From: Chloroflexota bacterium
GTDB lineage: Bacteria > Chloroflexota > Dehalococcoidia > Tepidiformales > Tepidiformaceae
Reading direction: 5' to 3'
NCBI GenBank assembly: GCA_021823905.1
Contig: JAKALX010000011.1
Span: 1 to 20,369, forward strand
DNA: 20,369 bases
Part shown: piece by piece, positions 1 to 6,348 of the stretch
Position numbering within the stretch: position 1 is the first letter of the stretch
Layout: every line of letters starts with the position of its first letter
Program-made: the position numbers and the translations under genes
The notes under the pieces: model-generated
What the model was told of the DNA's origin: nothing
Databases searched by the model: none
What the model saw: the letters and a program-made list of their open reading frames with translations, nothing else

Positions 1-2
1 AC

Positions 3-107
3 CGGGACTTCTGGCTCGATCCGCATTCGGCGAAGGACTACGGGCTGATCGACGAGATCCTGGAGCGTCCGAGCCAGGCGGCGGTGGCGGTCAACGCGAA
101 GGAGTAG
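3..107 (+). CDS. clpP: ATP-dependent Clp protease proteolytic subunit, 3' end only (partial)
   Basis: Only the last 34 codons and a TAG stop lie in the window; the gene begins upstream of base 1. The readable tail, with the segment DFWLDPHSAKDYGLIDEIL, matches the C-terminal end of ClpP, where a conserved D-R-D-F/Y-(F/W)-M/L-x-P-x-x-A-K-x-Y-G-L-I-D motif holds the last helix of the serine peptidase barrel. ClpP forms tetradecameric cytoplasmic proteolytic chambers fed by Clp ATPases. The catalytic Ser and His and the neighbouring genes are outside the window, so catalytic competence cannot be judged. A perfect palindromic terminator follows the stop by 15 nt. Another enoyl-CoA hydratase/ClpP-fold protein (for example a SppA or TepA type) is possible but fits the tail less well. 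Confidence 0.75.
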   Translation, partial: RDFWLDPHSAKDYGLIDEILERPSQAAVAVNAKE

Positions 108-122
108 ACCAGAGACCAGAGA

Positions 123-176
123 GAAGCCCGAAATCAAACCGCCGGTCGATCGACCGGCGGTTTGATTTCGGGCTTC
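123..176. terminator. Perfect 54-bp palindrome, probable bidirectional terminator
   Basis: Both 27-nt arms (123-149 and 150-176) are exactly complementary with no spacer; the centre is GATC. The GC-rich core (CCGCCGGTC) is flanked by an A-rich tract on the left and the matching T-rich tract on the right. Read in either direction it is a strong hairpin followed by a short U-rich stretch (UUUGAUUU). It sits exactly between the clpP-like gene (+) and the convergent DUF2442 gene (-), which is where a shared two-way terminator is expected. Confidence 0.75.
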
Positions 177-180
177 GGCG

Positions 181-528
181 CTACCGCGCCGGTTTCCTTG
201 CGAGGCGCTGGCGCTCCGCTTCGTGCGTGCTGCAGGGGCAGTCGGGGCGGTCCGGGCCGTAACGCAAGAACTCGGGTGCAAGGTCGGCGCCGTTGGGCCA
301 GACGACCGTGCGGCATTCGGGGTCGTAACGAAGCTGGCGGAACAGGGCAACGTCGCGGAGTGGTTCGAAGACCTCGCCGAACAGTTGGTCTTTGAGATCT
401 ACTTCGTGTGAGAAGCCGTCTGCGAAGGTGACCTCGAAGACGTAGTCGTGGAGGTAGCGGGCGCCGGTTACGACCTCGGCATCGGGAATGCGAAGGCCAC
501 CCACGAGATCGTCGTCGCCACCTGTCAT
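181..528 (-). CDS. DUF2442 domain protein (second of two tandem copies)
   Basis: A 115-residue protein. About residues 12-90 carry the DUF2442 pattern: a Tyr/Phe-rich first strand, then F-A-D-G, V-D-L, an F-G-x-V-F-E-P-L-R-D segment and the hallmark W-P-N-G-A-D-L-A-P-E-F-L. A short C-terminal extension contains the Cys pair CPC and basic residues. DUF2442 proteins are small, of unknown biochemical function, and are often found next to DUF4160 proteins in pairs suspected to be toxin-antitoxin-like. The ATG at 528 overlaps the stop of the upstream DUF2442 gene as ATGA, which decides the start over an in-frame ATG 22 codons upstream. This is the last gene of the lysS-serS operon and ends 5 nt before the palindromic terminator. 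Confidence 0.82.
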   Translation of the reverse strand: MTGGDDDLVGGLRIPDAEVVTGARYLHDYVFEVTFADGFSHEVDLKDQLFGEVFEPLRDVALFRQLRYDPECRTVVWPNGADLAPEFLRYGPDRPDCPCSTHEAERQRLARKPAR

Positions 529-782
529 ACTGCCCTGGCGAGCGAACGCGACTCCAGGAGGAACTCGGGCGCAAGCGACGCTCCGTTCGGCCACTCGGCG
601 CCCCCAAGGCGATCGACACTCACTTGCTTGAACATCTCCGGGTCGGCCAGTTCAGCAAACACGCCGTCGGCGGCGAACCGCCGCAGTGAGATCCGGCAGC
701 GGCTGCCGTCGGAAAACTCGACTTCGATCTCATAGGGTGCGACCGCTGAGGCAGAGACAGCCTTCGTCTTCATGCGCTCCAT
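525..782 (-). CDS. DUF2442 domain protein (first of two tandem copies)
   Basis: An 85-residue protein with a single DUF2442 domain: Y-E-I-E-V-E-F-S-D-G, an R-R-F-A-A-D-G-V-F-A-E-L-A-D-P-E-M-F-K-Q-V segment and W-P-N-G-A-S-L-A-P-E-F-L. It is clearly a paralogue of the next gene downstream, sharing the F-x-D-G and W-P-N-G-A-x-L-A-P-E-F-L signatures. The ATG at 782 shares its A with the TAA stop of the DUF4160 gene (TAATG), so translation is probably coupled. An internal ATG three codons later is an alternative start. If the DUF4160/DUF2442 pair works as a toxin-antitoxin-like unit, this copy is the natural partner of the preceding DUF4160 protein; that role is inference from family context only. 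Confidence 0.82.
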   Translation of the reverse strand: MERMKTKAVSASAVAPYEIEVEFSDGSRCRISLRRFAADGVFAELADPEMFKQVSVDRLGGAEWPNGASLAPEFLLESRSLARAV

Positions 783-1042
783 TATGCCAGAGGCTCGATC
801 CGGGTGAGCGGAGCGAAATTCCGCGCGCTGTTCCAGTTCGCCATGAGCTCGTCGGCGTGGAGCCGGGCCCATCGCTGGACGAGTCGCCGCTGGCGCGGCG
901 GTATGAAGCCATCGACCTTTTCAGGTCTACCAATCTCAAACTCGGCCTCGAATTCCGCGTACAGGGCGTGAAAGTGCGGCGGCGCATGTTCTGAGTGGTA
1001 CATGCAGATTTCGATTGCATTGAATTCGCAGATCCTCGGCAT
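782..1042 (-). CDS. DUF4160 domain protein
   Basis: An 86-residue protein beginning MPRICEFNAIEICMYHSEHA, with the DUF4160 hallmarks: an N-terminal M-P-x-I strand, then I-x-M-Y-x-x-E-H-A-P-P-H-F-H-A-x-Y, which is rich in conserved His, and a C-terminal helix W-A-R-L-H-A-D-E-L-M-A-N-W. Function is unknown. The family is typically adjacent to DUF2442 genes, and these pairs have been proposed as toxin-antitoxin-like; the HxxPPHFH cluster could bind metal or form an active site, which is inference. The ATG at 1042 overlaps the serS stop (TGATG), so this gene is coupled to serS. The full domain fits the usual family length of roughly 80-90 residues. Confidence 0.85.
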   Translation of the reverse strand: MPRICEFNAIEICMYHSEHAPPHFHALYAEFEAEFEIGRPEKVDGFIPPRQRRLVQRWARLHADELMANWNSARNFAPLTRIEPLA

Positions 1043-2331
1043 CACGAACGCCCGGCGGGGACCAACCTCTCCGTGCCCATGTAGGGGCGCAGGACCTCGG
1101 GGACGACGACCGAGCCGTCTTCCTGCTGGTAGTTTTCGAGGACGGCGATGACCGAGCGGGGGAGGGCGAGGCCCGAGCCGTTGAGCATGTGGGGGTGACG
1201 CAGCGGCGCATCGGGCGCCGGCCGGTAGCGGATGTTGGCGCGGCGGGCCTGGAAATCGAGGCAGTTGGAGACGGAGCTGCATTCGAGCCAGTCGCCGTGC
1301 CCTTCGTTCTGGCCGGGGCCCCAGAGCTCGATGTCGTAGGTCTTCGCGGCGTTGAAGCCGATGTCGCCGGAGCAGAGCGCGAGGAGGCGATGGCGGATGC
1401 CGAGCTTTTCGGGCAACGAACGCGCGCGCCGAACCAGGTTCTGCAGCTCGGTCTCGCTCTGGCCGGGCTCGCAGTAGACGAACATCTCGACCTTTTCGAA
1501 CTGGTGGCCGCGCTTGATACCGCGGACGTCGCGGCCGGCGCTCATCTTCTCGCGGCGAAAGCAAGGGGTGTGGGCGACGAAGCGCTGGGGAAGCATCCCC
1601 GCCGGGATGATCTCGTCGCGGTAGAAGTTGACGAAGGCGACCTCGGCGGTGGGGATGAAGTAGAAGTCCTCTTCGGCGTCGCGATAGAGGTTGTCGTAGA
1701 ACTTGGGGAGCTGGCCGGAGGCAAAGAGCGACGCCTCGCTGAGCATGTTGGGGAGGTAGCACTCGGTGAAGCCGTCAGCGGTGTGCTCATTGAGGTAGAA
1801 CTGGATGAGCGCGCGCTGGAGTCGGGCGACCTGGCCCTTGAGCAGGTAGAAGCGGCTGCCGCTCATCTTCACGCCACGCTCGAAGTCGATACCGTCGAGG
1901 ATCGCGCCGATCTCCCAGTGAGGACGGGGCTGGAAATCGAATCTCGGGGCCTCGCCGGAGACTTCGATTTCGACGTTGCCGCTCTCGTCCGGCCCCAGAG
2001 GCACGTTTGGGTCAAGGATGTTTGGAATCTCGGACAGGTTGGCCTGGAGCTCGGACTCGAGCGCGCGAAGCTGCGCGTCGAGCGTGTCGATGCGGTCGCC
2101 GACGGCGCGCATCTCGGCGATACGCGCTTCCCGATGCGCTTTCTCCTTCGCTGCTCCAATTTCCTTGCTGACGGTGTTGCGCTGCGCGCGCAGCGCCTCG
2201 ACCTCGCCGAGGAGGGCGCGGCGGCGGTCGTCGAGCTGGAGGATGAAATCGATGGGCGCCGAGCTGTTCCGGCGGAGAATGTCGCCTTTCACGCGGTCGG
2301 TGTTTTCGCGGATGAATTGGACGCTGAGCAT
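1042..2331 (-). CDS. serS: Seryl-tRNA synthetase
   Basis: A 429-residue class II aminoacyl-tRNA synthetase that charges tRNA-Ser (and tRNA-Sec where present) in the cytoplasm. Residues ~28-100 form the long antiparallel coiled-coil arm that grips the tRNA long variable arm. The catalytic core shows T-A-E-V (228-231) and R-D-E-I-I-P, which bind serine. Motif 2 is F-R-R-E (258-261) with G-R-D-x-R-G and H-Q-F-x-K-V-E-M-F, and motif 3 is N-G-S-G-L-A-L-P-R (384-392). Length is normal for the family. The ATG at 2331 follows the Nudix stop by 1 nt and has GAGGG upstream; in-frame upstream extension would overlap the Nudix gene and has no SerRS similarity. The stop overlaps the DUF4160 start. Confidence 0.97.
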   Translation of the reverse strand: MLSVQFIRENTDRVKGDILRRNSSAPIDFILQLDDRRRALLGEVEALRAQRNTVSKEIGAAKEKAHREARIAEMRAVGDRIDTLDAQLRALESELQANLSEIPNILDPNVPLGPDESGNVEIEVSGEAPRFDFQPRPHWEIGAILDGIDFERGVKMSGSRFYLLKGQVARLQRALIQFYLNEHTADGFTECYLPNMLSEASLFASGQLPKFYDNLYRDAEEDFYFIPTAEVAFVNFYRDEIIPAGMLPQRFVAHTPCFRREKMSAGRDVRGIKRGHQFEKVEMFVYCEPGQSETELQNLVRRARSLPEKLGIRHRLLALCSGDIGFNAAKTYDIELWGPGQNEGHGDWLECSSVSNCLDFQARRANIRYRPAPDAPLRHPHMLNGSGLALPRSVIAVLENYQQEDGSVVVPEVLRPYMGTERLVPAGRS

Positions 2332-2332
2332 G

Positions 2333-2854
2333 CTATTTCCCTCGTGAAGCGGCGGCGATGGCGCGAACGCCGAGGAGGCGGACGTCCTCGGCGACCGGGA
2401 CGAGCGTACCATCGGGTGCGGGGAGCGAAAACGCGGCCTGGAGCTCGTTCGCCGCGAGCCAGCGGTGGCTGCCGTGGGGGATCGGCGCTTCGAAATCGAG
2501 CGACTTCTCGGCCAGCGGGCGCGTGAAGTAGACATGATCGACATGCTGGTGGAACGGCTGGTCCGGGCGAACGATGTCCTCGACGAGGATGACGGCAGGA
2601 GGCGGCAGGACGAGCGGGCCGGCGCAAACGAGGAGGTCAGGCGGCGGGATGACGGCCACTTCGATCCCGCTCTCTTCCAGCGCCTCGCGGCAGGCGGCCT
2701 GGACCGGGTCTTCGTTGGGCTCGCAGTGGCCACCCGGGGGGAGCCACATCCGCAGCTTGTGGTGCCAGAGCAGGAGAGTGTGCCCGCGAGCGACCACGTA
2801 AGCGGTCGCGGTGAAGTGGCGTTCGAAGGAATCGAGGGGCAGCTGCCCGGTCAC
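2333..2854 (-). CDS. Nudix hydrolase
   Basis: A 173-residue protein with a complete Nudix box, GHCEPNEDPVQAACREALEESGI split as G-x5-E-x7-R-E-A-L-E-E-S-G-I, at about residues 42-64. This box binds Mg2+ and hydrolyses nucleoside diphosphates linked to another moiety. A preceding W-L-P-P-G-G and a C-terminal beta-strand region complete a normal single-domain Nudix fold. The GTG start at 2854 overlaps the lysS TGA as GTGA and the stop is 1 nt from serS, so it is embedded between two tRNA synthetase genes. Substrate cannot be read from the sequence: nucleotide sanitation, or cleavage of dinucleoside polyphosphates made by the synthetases, are candidates (inference). Confidence 0.93.
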   Translation of the reverse strand: MTGQLPLDSFERHFTATAYVVARGHTLLLWHHKLRMWLPPGGHCEPNEDPVQAACREALEESGIEVAVIPPPDLLVCAGPLVLPPPAVILVEDIVRPDQPFHQHVDHVYFTRPLAEKSLDFEAPIPHGSHRWLAANELQAAFSLPAPDGTLVPVAEDVRLLGVRAIAAASRGK

Positions 2855-4329
2855 TCTTTCAGGCTCTTGAGTTGGGGGAAGAGGATGACGTCGCGGATCG
2901 AGGGCTGCTCGGTGAGGATCATGAGCAGGCGATCGATGCCGATGCCGAGACCGCCGGTGGGGGGCATGCCGTGTTCGAGGGCGAACATGAAGTCCTCGTC
3001 GAGCATCTCGACCTCGTCGTCGCCGGCGTTGCGCAGTTTGAGCTGCTCGTCGAAGCGGGAGCGCTGGTCAATCGGATCGTTGAGCTCGGTGTAGGCGTTG
3101 CCGGCCTCGAAGCCGCCGATGAAGGCCTCGAACCGCTCGACGAGGCGCGGGTTGCCGGGCTTGCGCTTGGCCAGCGGCGAGAGCTCCACCGGATAATCGA
3201 GCAGGAAGGTCGGCTGGATGAGCCTGGGCTCGACGTAGTGGCTCATGGCGGTGTCGACGAGCTTGCCCCAGCCACCGGTCTCCGGGATTGCGGGAAGGCC
3301 ACGGCGGCGAAGCTCGACGCGAAGGGCGGCTTCGGTCGGGAACTCGTCGAGCTCGAGCCCGCCATGTTCGCGCAGAGCGTCGTGCAGGGTAATGCGCCGC
3401 CAGGGCGGGGTGAGGTCGATTTCGTCGCCACGGAAGTTGAAGACCATGCTGCCGAGAGCCTCGTGGGCGACGGTGCTGACCATCTCTTCGACGAGGCGGG
3501 CAATGTCGTAGTAGTCGGCGTAGGCCTGGTAGAGCTCGAGCATGGTGAACTCGGGGTTGTGCTTGGTGCTCAATCCCTCGTTGCGGAAGATGCGTCCGAG
3601 CTCGTAGACGCGCTCGAATCCGCCGACGACGAGGCGCTTGAGGTGCAGCTCGAGGCTGATGCGGAGGAAGCGCTCTTCGTCGAGGGCGTTGAAGTAGGTC
3701 TTGAACGGACGAGCGGCGGCGCCGCCGGGTTCTTCCTGGAGGACAGCCGTCTCGACTTCGAGGAAACCGCGGGCATCAAGGAAGCGGCGGATGGCGGAGA
3801 CAACGCGGCTGCGGGTGGTGAAGACGCGGCGGGTCTCTTCGTTGGCCATCAGGTCGAGGTAGCGGTGGCGCTGGCGGGCTTCGACGTCGGCTAGGCCATG
3901 GTACTTTTCGGGCGGTGCGTGGAGGGCCTTGGCGAGCATGGTCCAGGAGGTGGCGCCGACGGTTGGCTGGCCGGTGCGGGTTTTCATCGGGACGCCGTGG
4001 ACGCCGACGAAATCGCCAAGGTCGACCAGCCGGAGCGACTCATACCAGTGACCGCCAAGGGCGTTCTGGCGGAGGAGCACCTGGATCCTGCCGCTGCCGT
4101 CGAGAAGATCAATGAAGGTGGCCTTGCCCATGTCGCGACGGGCGACAACCCGCCCGGCGACGTCGACTTCGACGCCGCCGGCATGGTCGGAGCCCTCGGC
4201 GAAGGCTTCGACGATGGCGGTTACGTCAGCCGCTGTGTGCGTGCGGGTTGAGCGGGGCGGATAGGGATCAACGCCAGCGGCGCGGAGGGTGTCGAGCTTG
4301 GCAACGCGCTGGGCCATGAGTTCATCCAC
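2851..4329 (-). CDS. lysS: Lysyl-tRNA synthetase, class II
   Basis: A 492-residue class II LysRS, the usual length for the bacterial enzyme. Residues ~55-150 are the OB-fold anticodon-binding domain (V-D-V-A-G-R-V-V-A-R-R-x-M-G-K-A-T-F-I-D-L). The catalytic domain has motif 2, R-I-F-R-N-E-G-L-S-T-K-H-N-P-E-F-T, and motif 3, G-G-L-G-I-G-I-D-R-L-L-M, ending in the typical R-D-V-I-L-F-P. LysRS is also well known for making Ap4A. The GTG start at 4329 is chosen because GGGAGGTGA lies 3-6 nt upstream; an ATG four codons further in has no comparable site. The 3' end overlaps the Nudix gene. No clear promoter is visible in the 97 nt after greA, so partial readthrough from greA is possible. Confidence 0.97.
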   Translation of the reverse strand: MDELMAQRVAKLDTLRAAGVDPYPPRSTRTHTAADVTAIVEAFAEGSDHAGGVEVDVAGRVVARRDMGKATFIDLLDGSGRIQVLLRQNALGGHWYESLRLVDLGDFVGVHGVPMKTRTGQPTVGATSWTMLAKALHAPPEKYHGLADVEARQRHRYLDLMANEETRRVFTTRSRVVSAIRRFLDARGFLEVETAVLQEEPGGAAARPFKTYFNALDEERFLRISLELHLKRLVVGGFERVYELGRIFRNEGLSTKHNPEFTMLELYQAYADYYDIARLVEEMVSTVAHEALGSMVFNFRGDEIDLTPPWRRITLHDALREHGGLELDEFPTEAALRVELRRRGLPAIPETGGWGKLVDTAMSHYVEPRLIQPTFLLDYPVELSPLAKRKPGNPRLVERFEAFIGGFEAGNAYTELNDPIDQRSRFDEQLKLRNAGDDEVEMLDEDFMFALEHGMPPTGGLGIGIDRLLMILTEQPSIRDVILFPQLKSLKE

Positions 4330-4375
4330 GGGTCACCTCCCGCGCCCAGGGGCGCTTTCGGGCAATCGAGCCAAG

Positions 4376-4398
4376 AAAAAGGCCGCCCGAAGGCGGCC
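4376..4398 (-). terminator. Intrinsic terminator of greA
   Basis: On the minus strand this is GGCCGCC-TTCG-GGCGGCC, a 7-bp stem with a stable UUCG tetraloop, followed immediately by UUUUU (complement of the A5 at 4376-4380). It lies 28 nt past the greA stop and upstream of lysS, so it separates greA from the lysS-serS operon, at least in part. Confidence 0.85.
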
Positions 4399-4426
4399 AG
4401 GAGTCCATCGCAGGCCGCGGCGGCGG

Positions 4427-4894
4427 TTAGTAGATCTTGAGTACTTTGACCTTGATCACGCCTTTGGGGACGTGGACATCGACGGTTTCACCGACGGATT
4501 TGCCGAGCAGGGCCGAGCCGACGGGTGATTCGTTGGAAATCTTGCCCTTGGCGGCGTCGGCTTCGGGAGCGCCAACAATCTGATAGTGGCGTGGCGTGCC
4601 GTCCTGGTCGACTTCGACGCCGCTTCCAAGGACGACGCGGCCGGCCTGGTGAGCGGAGCTTTCGTCGATGATGGTGGCACGGCGGAGGAGGTCTTCGACC
4701 TCGATGATGCGGCCCTCGATCATCCCCTGCTCTTGCTTGGCGTCGTCGTACTCGGCGTCATTCTGGCTGGTGCCCTGCTGCTGCGCGTCGTGGATGCGCG
4801 CGGACACGTCACGGCGGCGGGCGAGGAGATCCTCGAGCTCCTGCTCCAGCTTTGCCTTGCCTTCACGCGTGAGTGGAACCGGCCTGTCTGTCAT
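4427..4894 (-). CDS. greA: Transcription elongation factor GreA/GreB family, altered coiled-coil tip
   Basis: A 155-residue protein with the full Gre layout: an N-terminal antiparallel coiled coil (residues ~8-78) that enters the RNA polymerase secondary channel, and a C-terminal FKBP-like domain with I-S-N-E-S-P-V-G-S-A-L-L-G-K-S-V-G-E, ending V-L-K-I-Y. Length is close to E. coli GreA (158). The start ATG at 4894 is preceded by AGGG and gives the standard P-L-T-R-E-G-K-A-K-L-E-Q-E-L opening; the 16-codon in-frame extension lacks family resemblance. Oddity: at the tip the sequence is GTSQNDAEY, where E. coli GreA has G-D-L-K-E-N-A-E-Y. Both acidic residues needed for transcript cleavage (Asp41, Glu44) are Thr42 and Asn45 here, although Asp46 is adjacent. 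Fold assignment is secure; cleavage activity is uncertain. Confidence 0.93.
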   Translation of the reverse strand: MTDRPVPLTREGKAKLEQELEDLLARRRDVSARIHDAQQQGTSQNDAEYDDAKQEQGMIEGRIIEVEDLLRRATIIDESSAHQAGRVVLGSGVEVDQDGTPRHYQIVGAPEADAAKGKISNESPVGSALLGKSVGETVDVHVPKGVIKVKVLKIY

Positions 4895-4920
4895 GTCGTA
4901 CCCTGTGCTGCATCCGGAGC

Positions 4921-4954
4921 AAAAAAAGCGACTGAGGCCCAAATGCCCTCAGTC
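4921..4954 (-). terminator. Terminator-like hairpin in the greA leader (possible attenuator)
   Basis: On the minus strand GACTGAGG pairs with CCTCAGTC (8 bp, 4947-4954 with 4930-4937) around a 9-nt loop. After GC comes an uninterrupted run of seven U (4921-4927). This has the form of an intrinsic terminator, yet it lies upstream of greA on the greA strand, 26 nt before the start codon, with no minus-strand gene before it. The predicted promoter would start transcription at the foot of this hairpin. On the plus strand no U-run follows, so it is not a terminator in that direction. Confidence 0.6.
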
Positions 4955-4960
4955 ACAGGC

Positions 4961-4990
4961 AGTATAACGACGGCTGGCAAACGGCCGCAA
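4961..4990 (-). promoter_or_regulatory. Predicted sigma70-type promoter of greA
   Basis: On the minus strand TTGCGG (4985-4990) and TATACT (4961-4966) are separated by 18 nt. The -10 element matches TATAAT at five of six positions. The start point would fall near 4954, giving a leader of about 60 nt that opens with the terminator-like hairpin. Confidence 0.5.
4963..4968 (+). promoter_or_regulatory. Possible -10 element for the HtrA-like protease gene
   Basis: TATAAC on the plus strand matches TATAAT at five of six positions and lies about 50 nt before the protease start. It overlaps the opposite-strand greA -10 element, so the two divergent promoters may compete. No good -35 element is visible at 16-18 nt upstream. 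Confidence 0.3.
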
Positions 4991-5016
4991 TCGACGGGAG
5001 ACAGGGGAAGCCGCGG

Positions 5017-6315
5017 GTGAGCATGGAAGACGGGCCCTGGCAGGCACGGGAGCGGCGCGCAACAGACGGGCTGGACTGGTCGCATTCGCCGGAAGCGCCG
5101 GACGGCGCAGAGCAACGCGTGAGCCTTGCCGAGGACGGCGAGAGCCAAGAAGCAGACCGGCCGGGGGAGGCGCCGGCGCCCCCACCTGCGCCGGCGGCCG
5201 TCCGCAGCGGACCGGGATGGGGAGCGCTGTTGGGATCGGCGGGAGGGGCCGCGATTCTGGGCGGGCTCATTTCGGGAATCGTGGTGGCGTTGGCCGCGGG
5301 CGGCGCCGATGCGGGCAGGAGCCAGGACACCACGACCGGCTCCGCCGCGACGGTGGCCGCGCAGCCACTGACTGTCGAGCAGACCAGCGTGATCACAGAC
5401 GTCGCGGCGAGGACGCGGCCCGGTGTTGTGCGCGTGGACAGCACGCGGCATACGGCGACCGGCGGCGTTGAACAGGACGTCGGGAGCGGCATCGTGCTGG
5501 ACACGGATGGGCACATCCTGACGAATGCGCACGTGGTGCTGGACACGGAGATGTTGAAGGTCACGCTCAGTGACGGGACGGCCCGGCCGGCGATCCTGAT
5601 AGGAGATGACTACCCGTTCACGGACGTGGCGGTCCTCCAGATCAGCCCGGGCAAGCTGACGCCACTGGAGCCGGGGGATTCGACGGCGCTGAAGCTGGGC
5701 GAGACGGTGATCGCGATTGGAAATCCGCTGGCGGAATTCGACGGAAGCGTGAACGTAGGCGTGGTGAGCGGGCTGAACCGGCACCGGACGCTTGACGACG
5801 TGCGCCAGGACGGGCTCATCCAGATAGACGCGGCGGTGAACAACGGGAATAGCGGGGGTGCGCTGCTGAACCTTGCCGGGCAGTTCGTTGGGATGCCCAC
5901 GGCGGTTTTGCGGGAAACGGCAGGCGGCTTGCCGGTCGAGGGCATCGCCTTCGCGCTGCCGACGAGCCGGTTCCTGCCGATCGCGCGCAGGATCATCGCG
6001 GACGGGAGCTCGTACCCCCGGCCGAGCATCGGGGCTGAGACACGGGATCTCACGCCGGAAATCCGGCAGCGGCTGCGCGGGACATCAGCGACAGATGGGG
6101 CGATCGTCGCGTCGATCGAAGCAGCTGGCCCGGCTGCGGCGGCGGGGATCCAGGTGGGCGACGTTATCACAATGTTCGGCGGGGAGGTGATCAACGCGGA
6201 TCGCCCGTTCTTGAACGCCCTGGGCGCGCACCAACCGGGGGAGACCGTGCGAGTTGTCTTCAACCGCAATGGCCGGATAATCGAGACCGATGTTCGACTT
6301 TCCAAACGGGCCTAG
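5017..6315 (+). CDS. Membrane-anchored HtrA/DegP-like serine protease with PDZ domain
   Basis: A 432-residue protein. Residues 1-68 are a charged, Pro/Ala-rich cytoplasmic tail; ~71-95 form one hydrophobic, Gly-rich membrane segment; the rest should lie outside the membrane. The trypsin-like domain (~118-330) has the full triad: His172 in ILTNAHVV, Asp203 in FTDVAVLQI and Ser279 in NNGNSGGALLN. A PDZ domain follows (~335-428; GPAAAAGIQVGDVI). This is the common architecture of envelope quality-control proteases in monoderm-like bacteria. The GTG at 5017 is preceded by AGGGGAAG; an ATG two codons on is a possible alternative start. It is divergent from greA. A short hairpin and 33 nt separate it from the next membrane-anchored gene. 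Confidence 0.93.
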   Translation: MSMEDGPWQARERRATDGLDWSHSPEAPDGAEQRVSLAEDGESQEADRPGEAPAPPPAPAAVRSGPGWGALLGSAGGAAILGGLISGIVVALAAGGADAGRSQDTTTGSAATVAAQPLTVEQTSVITDVAARTRPGVVRVDSTRHTATGGVEQDVGSGIVLDTDGHILTNAHVVLDTEMLKVTLSDGTARPAILIGDDYPFTDVAVLQISPGKLTPLEPGDSTALKLGETVIAIGNPLAEFDGSVNVGVVSGLNRHRTLDDVRQDGLIQIDAAVNNGNSGGALLNLAGQFVGMPTAVLRETAGGLPVEGIAFALPTSRFLPIARRIIADGSSYPRPSIGAETRDLTPEIRQRLRGTSATDGAIVASIEAAGPAAAAGIQVGDVITMFGGEVINADRPFLNALGAHQPGETVRVVFNRNGRIIETDVRLSKRA

Positions 6316-6341
6316 CGCCCGTTCCCCCCGGCAACGGGCGC
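6315..6341 (+). other. Intergenic stem-loop before the GH18-like gene
   Basis: GCGCCCGTT (6315-6323) pairs perfectly with AACGGGCGC (6333-6341), a 9-bp stem with a 9-nt C-rich loop. It begins at the last base of the protease stop codon and ends 7 nt before the next start. No U-run follows, so it is more likely an mRNA processing or translation-controlling structure than a terminator. Confidence 0.45.
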
Positions 6342-6348
6342 GCGGGCG

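Noticed and set aside
6315..6341. Intrinsic terminator between the protease and GH18-like genes
   Set aside because: The stem is strong but no U-run follows and the next gene starts 7 nt later, so it is listed only as a stem-loop.
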